From an uncultured Verrucomicrobiota bacterium (GTDB taxonomy: Bacteria; Verrucomicrobiota; Verrucomicrobiae; Opitutales; Opitutaceae), in assembly GCA_946481225.1 (NCBI GenBank), contig CAMLNJ010000245.1:1-5416 (forward strand): 5,416 nucleotides of DNA. Reading direction: 5' to 3'. Shown here in pieces: positions 1 through 5,416 of the stretch (position 1 is its first letter; each line of letters opens with the position of its first letter). The notes beneath the pieces are model-generated. The model saw only the letters and a list, made by a program, of their open reading frames with translations, had not been told where the DNA came from and did no database searches. Both the position numbers and the translations under genes were made by a program.

Positions 1-1
1 G

Positions 2-1165
2 GTGAGTCGCGAACCGACCTTTGTCGACGGGGGCAACCTTCTCGGGCGTTGGACGCATACTTTCGAGGACGAGTCCGAGATCGTCCTGCAGTGCTACTAC
101 GACCGGGCCAACCTCTCCCAATACGTGCGGGGGACATCGACGCCGAGCGGGAGGTTTCGCGACCAGCTCGACACCTATGATGTCGATTTCCAGCACCGCC
201 TGCGCGCGGGCGAGCGCCATCAGATCGTCTGGGGGCTCGGATACCGGCGCACGCATGACGTCGTGGACGGAGCTCCGGCGCTGACCTTTTTGCCGGAGCG
301 GCTCGATCAGGATCTCTACAGCGGCTTCGTGCAGGACGAGATTCTGCTCGGTGCGGGCTGGTCGGTGACGGTGGGGACCAAGTTTTCCCACAACGACTAC
401 ACCGGCCTGGAGTTCGAGCCGAGCCTGCGGACGCAGTGGGAGATATCGCCCCGGCACGCCGTGTGGGCCTCGGTCTCGCGCGCCGTGCGGATGCCGTCGC
501 GCATAGATCGCGATTTTCGCGTGCCGGCCACCTCGCCGTTCATTGATGGAGGCCCGGATTTCGAGTCGGAGAACGTGATCGCCTACGAGGCGGGCTATCG
601 TGCGCGGATCGGCTCGCAGGTGTTGGTTTCGCTGGCCGCCTTCTACAATCGGTATGACGACATCCGGAGCGTAGGCCCGGCCCCTGGCGCGCCCGCGCCG
701 CTTTATATCCAAAACAATCTCGAGGGGCACACGCATGGCCTGGAGCTCGACTCGACTTACGAGATCAATCCCGGCTGGCGCGTGCGGGCGGGCTACGCGC
801 TGCTGGTCGAGAGCATCCAGGTGAAGCCGGGGCGCGTCGACCTGAACAACGGCCTGAGCGAGACGGCGGATCCGCGAAACCAGTTCTCGTTGCGTTCATC
901 GTGGGATCTGCCGCGACGTTTCGAGTTGGACGCGGGCCTTCGTTGGGTGGACGAGCTTCGGGTCAATGGCGGCGGCGCGCCGGCCTCGGTGCCCGCGTAT
1001 TGGGAGATGGACGTTCGTCTCGCTTGGCGCCCGCTCGAGGATCTCGAGCTCTCGCTCGTCGGGCAAAACATCCTGCACGATCACCATCGCGAGTATGGCG
1101 CGCCGTCGCCGACCCGCGAGGAGATCGAGCGCAGCATCTACGCGAAGGTGGCATGGCGCTATTAG
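2..1165 (+). CDS. TonB-dependent outer-membrane receptor, C-terminal part (5' truncated by window)
   Basis: This is the beta-barrel portion of a TonB-dependent receptor, which imports a scarce ligand such as an iron chelate, cobalamin or a glycan across the outer membrane using TonB energy. The 387 visible residues show alternating short amphipathic strands and loops, and receptor-like stretches such as YSGFVQDE (about 106-113), SVSRAVRMPSR (about 156-166), AYEAGYR (about 192-198), NNLEGHTHGLELD (about 239-251) and VGQNILHD (about 351-358). The protein ends in VAWRY, an aromatic C-terminus typical of barrel proteins recognised by the BAM machinery. Family members are usually 600-800 residues, so the signal peptide, TonB box and plug domain lie upstream of the window. 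The GTG at base 2 is therefore probably an internal valine codon, not the start. The last 13 bases overlap the YfiR-family gene, implying co-transcription. The ligand cannot be deduced. Family assignment is firm; specificity is unknown. Confidence 0.9.
   Translation: MSREPTFVDGGNLLGRWTHTFEDESEIVLQCYYDRANLSQYVRGTSTPSGRFRDQLDTYDVDFQHRLRAGERHQIVWGLGYRRTHDVVDGAPALTFLPERLDQDLYSGFVQDEILLGAGWSVTVGTKFSHNDYTGLEFEPSLRTQWEISPRHAVWASVSRAVRMPSRIDRDFRVPATSPFIDGGPDFESENVIAYEAGYRARIGSQVLVSLAAFYNRYDDIRSVGPAPGAPAPLYIQNNLEGHTHGLELDSTYEINPGWRVRAGYALLVESIQVKPGRVDLNNGLSETADPRNQFSLRSSWDLPRRFELDAGLRWVDELRVNGGGAPASVPAYWEMDVRLAWRPLEDLELSLVGQNILHDHHREYGAPSPTREEIERSIYAKVAWRY
1144..1150 (+). promoter_or_regulatory. Ribosome binding site for the YfiR-family gene
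   Basis: GAAGGTG lies inside the final codons of the receptor gene, with the GAAGG core ending four bases before the ATG at 1153. The spacing is short but usable. No in-frame ATG, GTG or TTG follows before the hydrophobic core of the signal peptide, so this site and ATG 1153 define the start. Ribosomes finishing the receptor reading frame at 1165 could also reinitiate here. Confidence 0.55.
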
Positions 1166-1791
1166 CCGCAATCGGAGCAACGACGCGCGCCCGCGGACGG
1201 ATAGCCGCGGCCGGAACCGCGGGGTTCCGGCGGGGGGGCGCGTTCCTGTGCCTCGCCCTTTGGCTGCTCGGACCGGCGGCGGGCGGTGTCCGAGCAGCGC
1301 CCGCGCCTTCGCGTGAATATCAGATCAAGGCGGTTTTCCTCTACAACTTCGTCCAGTTTGTCGACTGGCCGGCGAAGGCCTTTGCCGGCCCCGACGAGCC
1401 GATCCGCATCGGCATCTTGGGCGATGATCCCTTCGGCCCGGCGATCGACGAGGCGGTGCGCGGGGAGAGCGTCCGGTCCCGCCCGCTCGTGGTGATCCGC
1501 GCCCGAAGCCTCGAGGAGCTGGCGGACTGCCAGTTGATTTTTTTCGCGAAGTCGGAGGGGCGGGATGTCGCGGAGCAGATCGCGCGGCTTCGGGGCAGGC
1601 CCGTGCTCATGGTCGGCGACGATCCGGATTTCGCGCGCCGGGGCGGCGCCATCGCGTTTTATCCGGAGGGAAAGCGGATTCGTTTCGAAATCAACGTCGA
1701 GGTGGCGCGGCGGCTCGGCCTGAAGATGAGCTCCGAACTGCTCGAACTCGGCAAAATCGTCGGCGAGGGGCCGGCCCCGGGGAAGGCGTGA
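1153..1791 (+). CDS. YfiR family (DUF4154) periplasmic protein
   Basis: This is a secreted 212-residue protein of the YfiR/DUF4154 family. In the Pseudomonas YfiBNR system, YfiR is a periplasmic repressor of the membrane diguanylate cyclase YfiN. The family signature is clear: YQIKAVFLYNFVQFVDWP at about 56-73, IRIGILGDDPFG at about 84-95, the conserved cysteine region ADCQLIFF with C126, a VLMVGDDPDFARRGGAI stretch, and a C-terminal IRFEINVEVARRLGLKMSSELL segment. The N-terminus is a long signal peptide: an arginine-containing n-region, a hydrophobic core at about 30-39 (AFLCLALWLL), and likely cleavage after VRA at about 48. The start at ATG 1153 overlaps the receptor by 13 bases; a longer frame opening at 901 lies in receptor coding sequence and is not credible. 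The stop falls one base before the kinase start, so the YfiR protein and kinase are probably made together. Partnership with that kinase is inferred from its CHASE8-like domain. The mature protein has only one cysteine. Confidence 0.9.
   Translation: MALLAAIGATTRARGRIAAAGTAGFRRGGAFLCLALWLLGPAAGGVRAAPAPSREYQIKAVFLYNFVQFVDWPAKAFAGPDEPIRIGILGDDPFGPAIDEAVRGESVRSRPLVVIRARSLEELADCQLIFFAKSEGRDVAEQIARLRGRPVLMVGDDPDFARRGGAIAFYPEGKRIRFEINVEVARRLGLKMSSELLELGKIVGEGPAPGKA
1210..1231 (+). repeat. Perfect 9-bp inverted repeat (hairpin 1) in the signal-peptide coding region
   Basis: GCCGGAACC at 1210-1218 and GGTTCCGGC at 1223-1231 are exact reverse complements separated by the four bases GCGG. The predicted RNA stem is very GC-rich. 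It begins 45 bases after the receptor stop codon and lies in the n-region of the YfiR signal peptide. No T-run follows, so it does not resemble an intrinsic terminator. The role, if any, is unknown. Confidence 0.7.
1263..1298 (+). repeat. Perfect 11-bp inverted repeat (hairpin 2) in the signal-peptide coding region
   Basis: GCTGCTCGGAC at 1263-1273 and GTCCGAGCAGC at 1288-1298 are exact reverse complements around a 14-base GC-rich loop. The element covers the end of the hydrophobic core and the cleavage region of the YfiR signal peptide. It lies 31 bases after hairpin 1. No T-run follows. It could be chance in a 70% GC context, but an 11-bp perfect stem close to another is notable. Confidence 0.7.
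1779..1786 (+). promoter_or_regulatory. Ribosome binding site for the CHASE8/HAMP hybrid kinase
   Basis: GGGGAAGG inside the last codons of the YfiR-family gene ends six bases before ATG 1793, a near-ideal purine-rich Shine-Dalgarno position. It fixes the kinase start, which immediately precedes the membrane-anchoring N-terminus. Because the YfiR stop lies between this site and the ATG, translation of the two genes is probably coupled. Confidence 0.7.
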
Positions 1792-1792
1792 G

Positions 1793-4249
1793 ATGCGGCT
1801 CCTGCAACAGCTTCCCATCCGGAAGAAGCTGACCGTGGTCATCCTGGCGGTCTGCGCGGTCGTGCTGCTGCTCGCCTGTGCCGTGCTCGCGACCTTCGAG
1901 CTGATCAATTTTCGCCGGGCGATCGTGCACGACAGCACGGTGATGGCGGACGTGCTCGGCAAGAACACCCGCGCCGCGCTCGCGTTTCTCGACGAGCCCG
2001 CGGCGACCGAATTTTTGGCCGCCTTGCAATCCGATCCGCATGTCGTCGCGGCCACCCTTTACAGGGAGGACGGGGCGGCCTTCGCCCGCTATCGCCGAGA
2101 CGGGGCGGAGGCGTCGCTGCTCGACGAGGCGGGGCCCGACGGCCACGAGTTTCGAGCGGGCCAGCTCGTGGTGTATCGCCCGCTGATCCTGAACGAGAAG
2201 CGCATCGGCGTCATCGGCTTGCTCATCGATCTCGAGGCGATCTACGTCCGGCTGCGGCTGTTCGGGGGAATCGCCGTGGCGACCCTGGGCGGTTCGCTCC
2301 TTTTCGCCCTTGTCCTCTCCGCCTGGCTGCAACGCCCGATCTCGGATCCGATTCTTTCCCTCGCCGCGACCGCCAAGGCCATCGCGGAGCGCAAGGACTA
2401 CTCCGTCCGCGCGGAGCGGCTCGGGGATCACGAGATCGGAGCGCTCACCGACGCCTTCAACCAGATGGTCGACGGCATCGAGGAGCGCGAGCGCGCCTTG
2501 CGCACGGAGATAGCCGAGCGTCGTCAGGCGGAGACGAGGGTGCAGGCGCAGCTCGCCCGGCTCGCGCAGCTCCATCAGATCACCCGCGCCACCGGCGAGC
2601 GTCAGGATCTTTCCAGCATCTTCCAGGTCGTGGTGCATAGCCTCGAGGACCACCTCCCGGCCGATCTCTGCTGCATATGTCTTTACGACCAGCCTGGAAA
2701 CGCGCTGACCGTCGCCGGCGTCGGCGCTCGCTGCGAGCCGCTCGCCGAGAAACTCGCGATCACCGTCAACGCGCCGATCGCCATCGATCAGAACGGGCTG
2801 AGTCGCTGCGTGCATGGGCGCCTGGTCTATGAGGCGGATACGGCGCTCATCGATTTTCCCTTTCCGAGGCGCCTCGCGGGCGTCGGCTTGCGCTCGATGG
2901 TCGCGGCTCCCTTGCTGGTCGAGAGCACGGTCTTCGGGGCGCTTATCGTCGCGCGCGTGGAGCCCGGGGCCTTCTCGAGCGGAGATTGCGAGTTTCTCCG
3001 CCAGCTTAGCGAGCATGTCGCCCTTTCCGCGCACCAGGCCCAGCTTTATCAAGCGTTGCAACGCGCCTACGACGACCTCCGCCAAAGCCAGCAGGCGATC
3101 CTCCAGCAGGAGCGTCTGCGCGCCCTCGGCCAGATGGCCAGCGGCATCGCGCACGACATCAACAACGCCATCTCGCCGGTCACGCTCTACGCCGAGGCGC
3201 TGCGGGAGACGGAGCCGGGGCTCAGTCCCCGCGCCCGCGACTACCTCGACACCATCGAGCACGCCGTGTCGGACGTGGCCCAGACGGTGAGCCGCATGCG
3301 CGAATTCTACCGCCCGGGCGAGCCGCCGCTCGCGCTCGCGCCCGTGGACCTCAACCGGCTCGTCCCGCAGGTGGTCAACCTCACGCGTGTGCGTTGGAGC
3401 GACATCGCGCTGAAGACGGGAATCGTCATCGAGCTCCGCCCCGAGCTGGCGCCGGATCTGCCCGCCGTCCTGGGCGTGGAGAGCGAGCTCCGCGAGGCGC
3501 TGACCAATCTTATCCTGAACGCGGTCGACGCGATGCCCTCCGGCGGCGTTCTCTCCGTGCGCACCCGGGCGAACGGCACGGCACCGGGCTCGGGTCAAAA
3601 GCGGGTGGCGCTCGAGGTCGTGGACACCGGCGTGGGCATGGACGAGGATACCCGGCGGCGTTGTCTGGAGCCGTTTTTCACGACCAAGGGAGAGCGCGGC
3701 ACCGGCCTCGGTCTGGCGATGGTCTACGGCACGGTCCAGCGGCATGGCGCAGAGATCGAGATCGAAAGCGCGCCCGGGCGCGGCACCACGATACGCCTGC
3801 TTTTCCCGATCCCTCCGGCGCCGGCGGAAGCGGCGGCCGCGCCCGCCGGTCCTCCGCGGGTGGTGACGCGGCTGCGCGTCCTGGTGATCGACGACGATCC
3901 GATCCTCATCAAGTCCCTGCGCGACACCCTGAGCCTCGACGGGCACGATGTCGTCGCCGCCAATGGCGGTCAGGCGGGGATCGACGCTTTTCGGGCGTCG
4001 CTCGGTTCCGGCCGGCCCTTTGCGCTCGTCGTCACCGATCTTGGGATGCCCTACATCGACGGGCGGAAGGTGGCGGCGGCGATCAAGACGGCCTCGCCCG
4101 AGACGCCGGTGGTGCTCCTCACCGGCTGGGGCGAGCGCATGGTCGCCGATGGCGACGTGCCGCCTCATGTCGACGAGGTGCTGGCCAAGCCCCCCAAGCT
4201 CGGTGAACTTCGTGCGGCCTTCGCCCGCCTGGCGGGAAAAACGTCATGA
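1793..4249 (+). CDS. Membrane hybrid histidine kinase: CHASE8-like, HAMP, GAF, HisKA, HATPase, receiver
   Basis: This 818-residue inner-membrane kinase probably senses a periplasmic signal and autophosphorylates. TM1 is at about 13-36, followed by a periplasmic CHASE8-like domain (about 38-155; NTRAALAFLDEPAA and SDPHVVAATLYREDG are characteristic), TM2 at about 157-180, HAMP to about 230, a coiled coil (230-262) and a GAF domain (about 263-415). A second helix leads to the HisKA H-box GIAHDINNAISPV with phospho-acceptor H454. The ATPase domain has N-box N572/N576, G1 DTGVGM (611-616), F-box EPFFTTK (626-632) and G2 GTGLGL (636-641). An Ala/Pro-rich linker (about 670-690) joins a complete receiver with D700-D702, phospho-acceptor D749 in TDLGMP, T777 and K799. 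All catalytic residues are present, so both activities should be intact. CHASE8-HAMP is also the sensory half of YfiN, and a YfiR-family gene ends one base upstream, so YfiR is the likely periplasmic regulator (inference). The stop overlaps the next kinase start. Confidence 0.93.
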   Translation: MRLLQQLPIRKKLTVVILAVCAVVLLLACAVLATFELINFRRAIVHDSTVMADVLGKNTRAALAFLDEPAATEFLAALQSDPHVVAATLYREDGAAFARYRRDGAEASLLDEAGPDGHEFRAGQLVVYRPLILNEKRIGVIGLLIDLEAIYVRLRLFGGIAVATLGGSLLFALVLSAWLQRPISDPILSLAATAKAIAERKDYSVRAERLGDHEIGALTDAFNQMVDGIEERERALRTEIAERRQAETRVQAQLARLAQLHQITRATGERQDLSSIFQVVVHSLEDHLPADLCCICLYDQPGNALTVAGVGARCEPLAEKLAITVNAPIAIDQNGLSRCVHGRLVYEADTALIDFPFPRRLAGVGLRSMVAAPLLVESTVFGALIVARVEPGAFSSGDCEFLRQLSEHVALSAHQAQLYQALQRAYDDLRQSQQAILQQERLRALGQMASGIAHDINNAISPVTLYAEALRETEPGLSPRARDYLDTIEHAVSDVAQTVSRMREFYRPGEPPLALAPVDLNRLVPQVVNLTRVRWSDIALKTGIVIELRPELAPDLPAVLGVESELREALTNLILNAVDAMPSGGVLSVRTRANGTAPGSGQKRVALEVVDTGVGMDEDTRRRCLEPFFTTKGERGTGLGLAMVYGTVQRHGAEIEIESAPGRGTTIRLLFPIPPAPAEAAAAPAGPPRVVTRLRVLVIDDDPILIKSLRDTLSLDGHDVVAANGGQAGIDAFRASLGSGRPFALVVTDLGMPYIDGRKVAAAIKTASPETPVVLLTGWGERMVADGDVPPHVDEVLAKPPKLGELRAAFARLAGKTS
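4246..4249 (+). promoter_or_regulatory. ATGA stop/start overlap joining the two kinase genes
   Basis: The TGA of the membrane kinase (4247-4249) overlaps the ATG of the next gene (4246-4248). Only a weak Shine-Dalgarno-like GGCGGGA (4231-4237) lies upstream, about eight bases from the ATG. This supports translational coupling, and hence roughly matched amounts of the two kinases. Confidence 0.75.
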
Positions 4250-5367
4250 ACGACGCGAACCGGGATCATCTGCTTGTGGTCGATGACGAGGCGCCCCACC
4301 TGCGAGCCCTCTGCGACACGCTCGGCGCGCAAGGCTTCGCCGTGACATGCTGCACCTCGGCCCGCGCCGCGCTCGACGCGTTGCGGGCGGGACAGGAGTT
4401 TTCGTTGCTCCTCACGGATCTGATGATGCCCGAGATGGACGGCATCGCGCTGCTCCATGCCGCGCGACAGATAGATCCCCGCATCGTGGGCGTGATGATG
4501 ACCGGGCACGGCACCGTTTCCACCGCCGTGTCGGCGATGAAGGAAGGGGCGCTCGATTACATCCAGAAGCCTTTCAAGCTGAGCATCCTGGTCCCCGTGC
4601 TCGCGCGCGCGCTCGATACCCGCCGCCTCCGCCTGGAGAACGAGGCGCTGCAACAGCGGCTGCGCGAGCGAACGCTGGAGCTGGAATCCGCCAACCGCGA
4701 GCTGGAGTCGTTCGCGTTTTCGGTGTCGCACGATCTGCGCGCGCCGCTGCGGACGATCGAGGGTTTCACGGAACTGCTCGTCGAGAGCCTCGGGCCGCAG
4801 GCCTCCGACGAGACGCACGAATACGCGGCGACGGTGAAAACGGGCGTCGTGCGGATGAACAGGCTGATCGACGACCTTTTGCGCCTCTCGCGCACGAGCC
4901 TGGCGGAGCTCCGGCGCGAGCCGGTGGATTTGTCGGCTCTCGCGCGGGAGATCGCGGCCCAGTTGCAAGGGACGGCGCCGGAGCGTGCGGTGGAATGGAG
5001 CGTCGAAGAGGGGCTTTCCGTCGAAGCCGACGCGGGGCTCATGCGCGTGGTGCTGGAGAACCTGCTGTCGAACGCCTGGAAGTATACGTGCAAAACGCCG
5101 CTGTCCCGGATCGAGTTCGGGGGCGAAACGTCGACGGAGGAGGGGCCGGTGTTTTTTGTCCGCGACAACGGAGCGGGTTTCGACATGCGATCCGCCGAGC
5201 GCTTGTTCAGTCCTTTCCGGCGCCTGCATTCCGAAAAGGATTTCCCGGGCACGGGGGTCGGTTTGGCGACGGTGGAGCGGATCGTCCGTCGTCACGGCGG
5301 GCGCATCTGGGCGGAAGCGGCGGTGAATCAGGGGGCGACGTTTCGCTTCACGCTGCCGCCGGGCTAG
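4246..5367 (+). CDS. Cytoplasmic receiver-histidine kinase (REC-HisKA-HATPase)
   Basis: This 373-residue soluble protein has no membrane segment and no sensor domain other than an N-terminal receiver. The receiver (about 8-122) carries the acidic pair D13/D14, phospho-acceptor D58 in TDLMMPEMDG, T86 and K108 in IQKPF. A charged coiled coil (about 124-155) connects it to a HisKA domain with H-box SVSHDLRAPLRTIEGF and phospho-acceptor H162. The ATPase domain shows N-box ENLLSNAWKYT (N272/N276), G1 DNGAGFD (307-313), F-box LFSPFRRLH (320-328) and G2 GTGVGLA (335-341). The WKYT and FRRLH forms resemble phytochrome-type kinases, which often pair with stand-alone response regulators. All key residues are present. 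The start is the ATG of the ATGA overlap and falls right before the receiver. A plausible role is to take phosphate on D58 from the upstream kinase and pass a changed signal through H162 to an unseen regulator; direct transfer is inferred. Alternatively D58 may be loaded by an unrelated kinase. Confidence 0.92.
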   Translation: MNDANRDHLLVVDDEAPHLRALCDTLGAQGFAVTCCTSARAALDALRAGQEFSLLLTDLMMPEMDGIALLHAARQIDPRIVGVMMTGHGTVSTAVSAMKEGALDYIQKPFKLSILVPVLARALDTRRLRLENEALQQRLRERTLELESANRELESFAFSVSHDLRAPLRTIEGFTELLVESLGPQASDETHEYAATVKTGVVRMNRLIDDLLRLSRTSLAELRREPVDLSALAREIAAQLQGTAPERAVEWSVEEGLSVEADAGLMRVVLENLLSNAWKYTCKTPLSRIEFGGETSTEEGPVFFVRDNGAGFDMRSAERLFSPFRRLHSEKDFPGTGVGLATVERIVRRHGGRIWAEAAVNQGATFRFTLPPG

Positions 5368-5370
5368 GGC

Positions 5371-5416
5371 GTGTCTGGGAAAGAAAGCCGGGCCATCGCT
5401 GACGCTCTACGAGTGA
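5371..5416 (+). CDS. Possible start of a further operon gene (truncated by window)
   Basis: A GTG three bases after the kinase stop opens a frame that stays open to the right edge and reads V-S-G-K-E-S-R-A-I-A-D-A-L-R-V. The 49 bases after the kinase hold no terminator-like hairpin, so transcription could continue. The Shine-Dalgarno signal is poor: a GC-rich CCGGG about seven bases upstream and an AGGG that is too close. Fifteen residues are too few to assign a family. A small response regulator would fit the preceding kinase type and the ALRV ending, but that is a guess. If this is not a gene, the stretch is unexplained intergenic DNA. Confidence 0.25.
   Translation, partial: MSGKESRAIADALRV

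Noticed and set aside
901..1152. An 84-residue N-terminal extension of the YfiR-family protein from an upstream ATG
   Set aside because: It lies wholly within receptor coding sequence in another frame, is arginine-rich, and would bury the signal peptide. ATG 1153 has a ribosome binding site and sits correctly before the signal peptide.
1228..1260. Possible twin-arginine signal (FRRGGAFL) in the YfiR-family protein
   Set aside because: The consensus S-R-R-x-F-L-K is not met: the residue before RR is F and the spacing to F-L is wrong. YfiR proteins normally use the general secretion route.
1162..2055. A 297-codon minus-strand frame across the YfiR gene and the kinase start
   Set aside because: It spans two convincing sense genes, has low-complexity arginine-rich sequence and shows no family resemblance.
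1691..4168. An 825-codon open frame on the minus strand opposite the membrane kinase
   Set aside because: It is in exact reverse register with the sense codons, so its stops correspond only to sense TTA, CTA and TCA, which are rare in GC-rich genes. Its translation is rich in R, H, D and Q with no recognisable domain, whereas the sense strand encodes every kinase motif in order.
3394..4206. A 270-codon plus-strand frame within the membrane kinase, and a similar one at 4347-5402
   Set aside because: Both are out-of-frame shadows with Arg/Gly/Ala-rich translations and no domains. The overlapping frames carry intact kinase and receiver motifs.
4600..4620. Short CG-alternating run (CGCGCGCGCG)
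   Set aside because: Such runs are expected in GC-rich coding DNA, and this one is fully explained by Ala-Arg-Ala codons in the receiver C-terminus.
4165..5295. A 376-codon open frame on the minus strand opposite the second kinase
   Set aside because: It has the same reverse-register effect: absence of TTA, CTA and TCA codons in the sense gene keeps it open. There are no recognisable motifs.
5361..5416. Terminator or insertion-sequence end after the last kinase gene
   Set aside because: No stem with a T-run is present. The GGGCGTGTCTGG stretch only loosely recalls some insertion-sequence ends, and no second copy or target duplication is visible in the window.

Overview
The window is a compact, GC-rich, single-direction block from a Gram-negative bacterium. 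It holds four overlapping or nearly touching plus-strand genes and a possible fifth gene start at the right edge. The outer-membrane receptor at the left and the secreted periplasmic protein after it show that the cell has two membranes. The strong G/C preference at third codon positions points to a high-GC lineage. Receptor/YfiR/kinase clusters of this kind occur, to my knowledge, in Verrucomicrobiota (Opitutaceae-like) and some Proteobacteria, but the sequence alone does not settle the taxon.

Layout: (1) bases 2-1165, the C-terminal half of a TonB-dependent outer-membrane receptor, cut by the window edge; (2) 1153-1791, a secreted YfiR-family (DUF4154) periplasmic protein that overlaps the receptor by 13 bases; (3) 1793-4249, an 818-residue membrane hybrid histidine kinase (periplasmic CHASE8-like domain, HAMP, GAF, HisKA, HATPase, C-terminal receiver); (4) 4246-5367, a 373-residue soluble kinase with the opposite order (receiver, HisKA, HATPase), overlapping gene 3 through ATGA; (5) a GTG at 5371 that opens a frame running off the right end. 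The first three junctions are so tight that a single operon with coupled translation is the natural reading. No internal promoter or terminator was found.

How the genes may work together (inference): in the known YfiBNR system, periplasmic YfiR controls YfiN, a membrane diguanylate cyclase with a CHASE8-HAMP sensory half. Here a YfiR-like protein sits directly upstream of a protein with the same kind of sensory half, but the output is a histidine kinase with a receiver instead of GGDEF. The receptor may supply an outer-membrane input, YfiR may set the kinase state from the periplasm, and phosphate may pass through the receivers of genes 3 and 4. No DNA-binding, HPt or cyclic-di-GMP output is encoded in the window, so the end of the pathway is not visible.

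Other points worth attention are two strong inverted repeats inside the signal-peptide coding part of the YfiR gene, and a YfiR protein with only one cysteine in its mature part. There is no gene-free stretch longer than 49 bases. I saw no RNA gene, CRISPR array, insertion sequence or origin.
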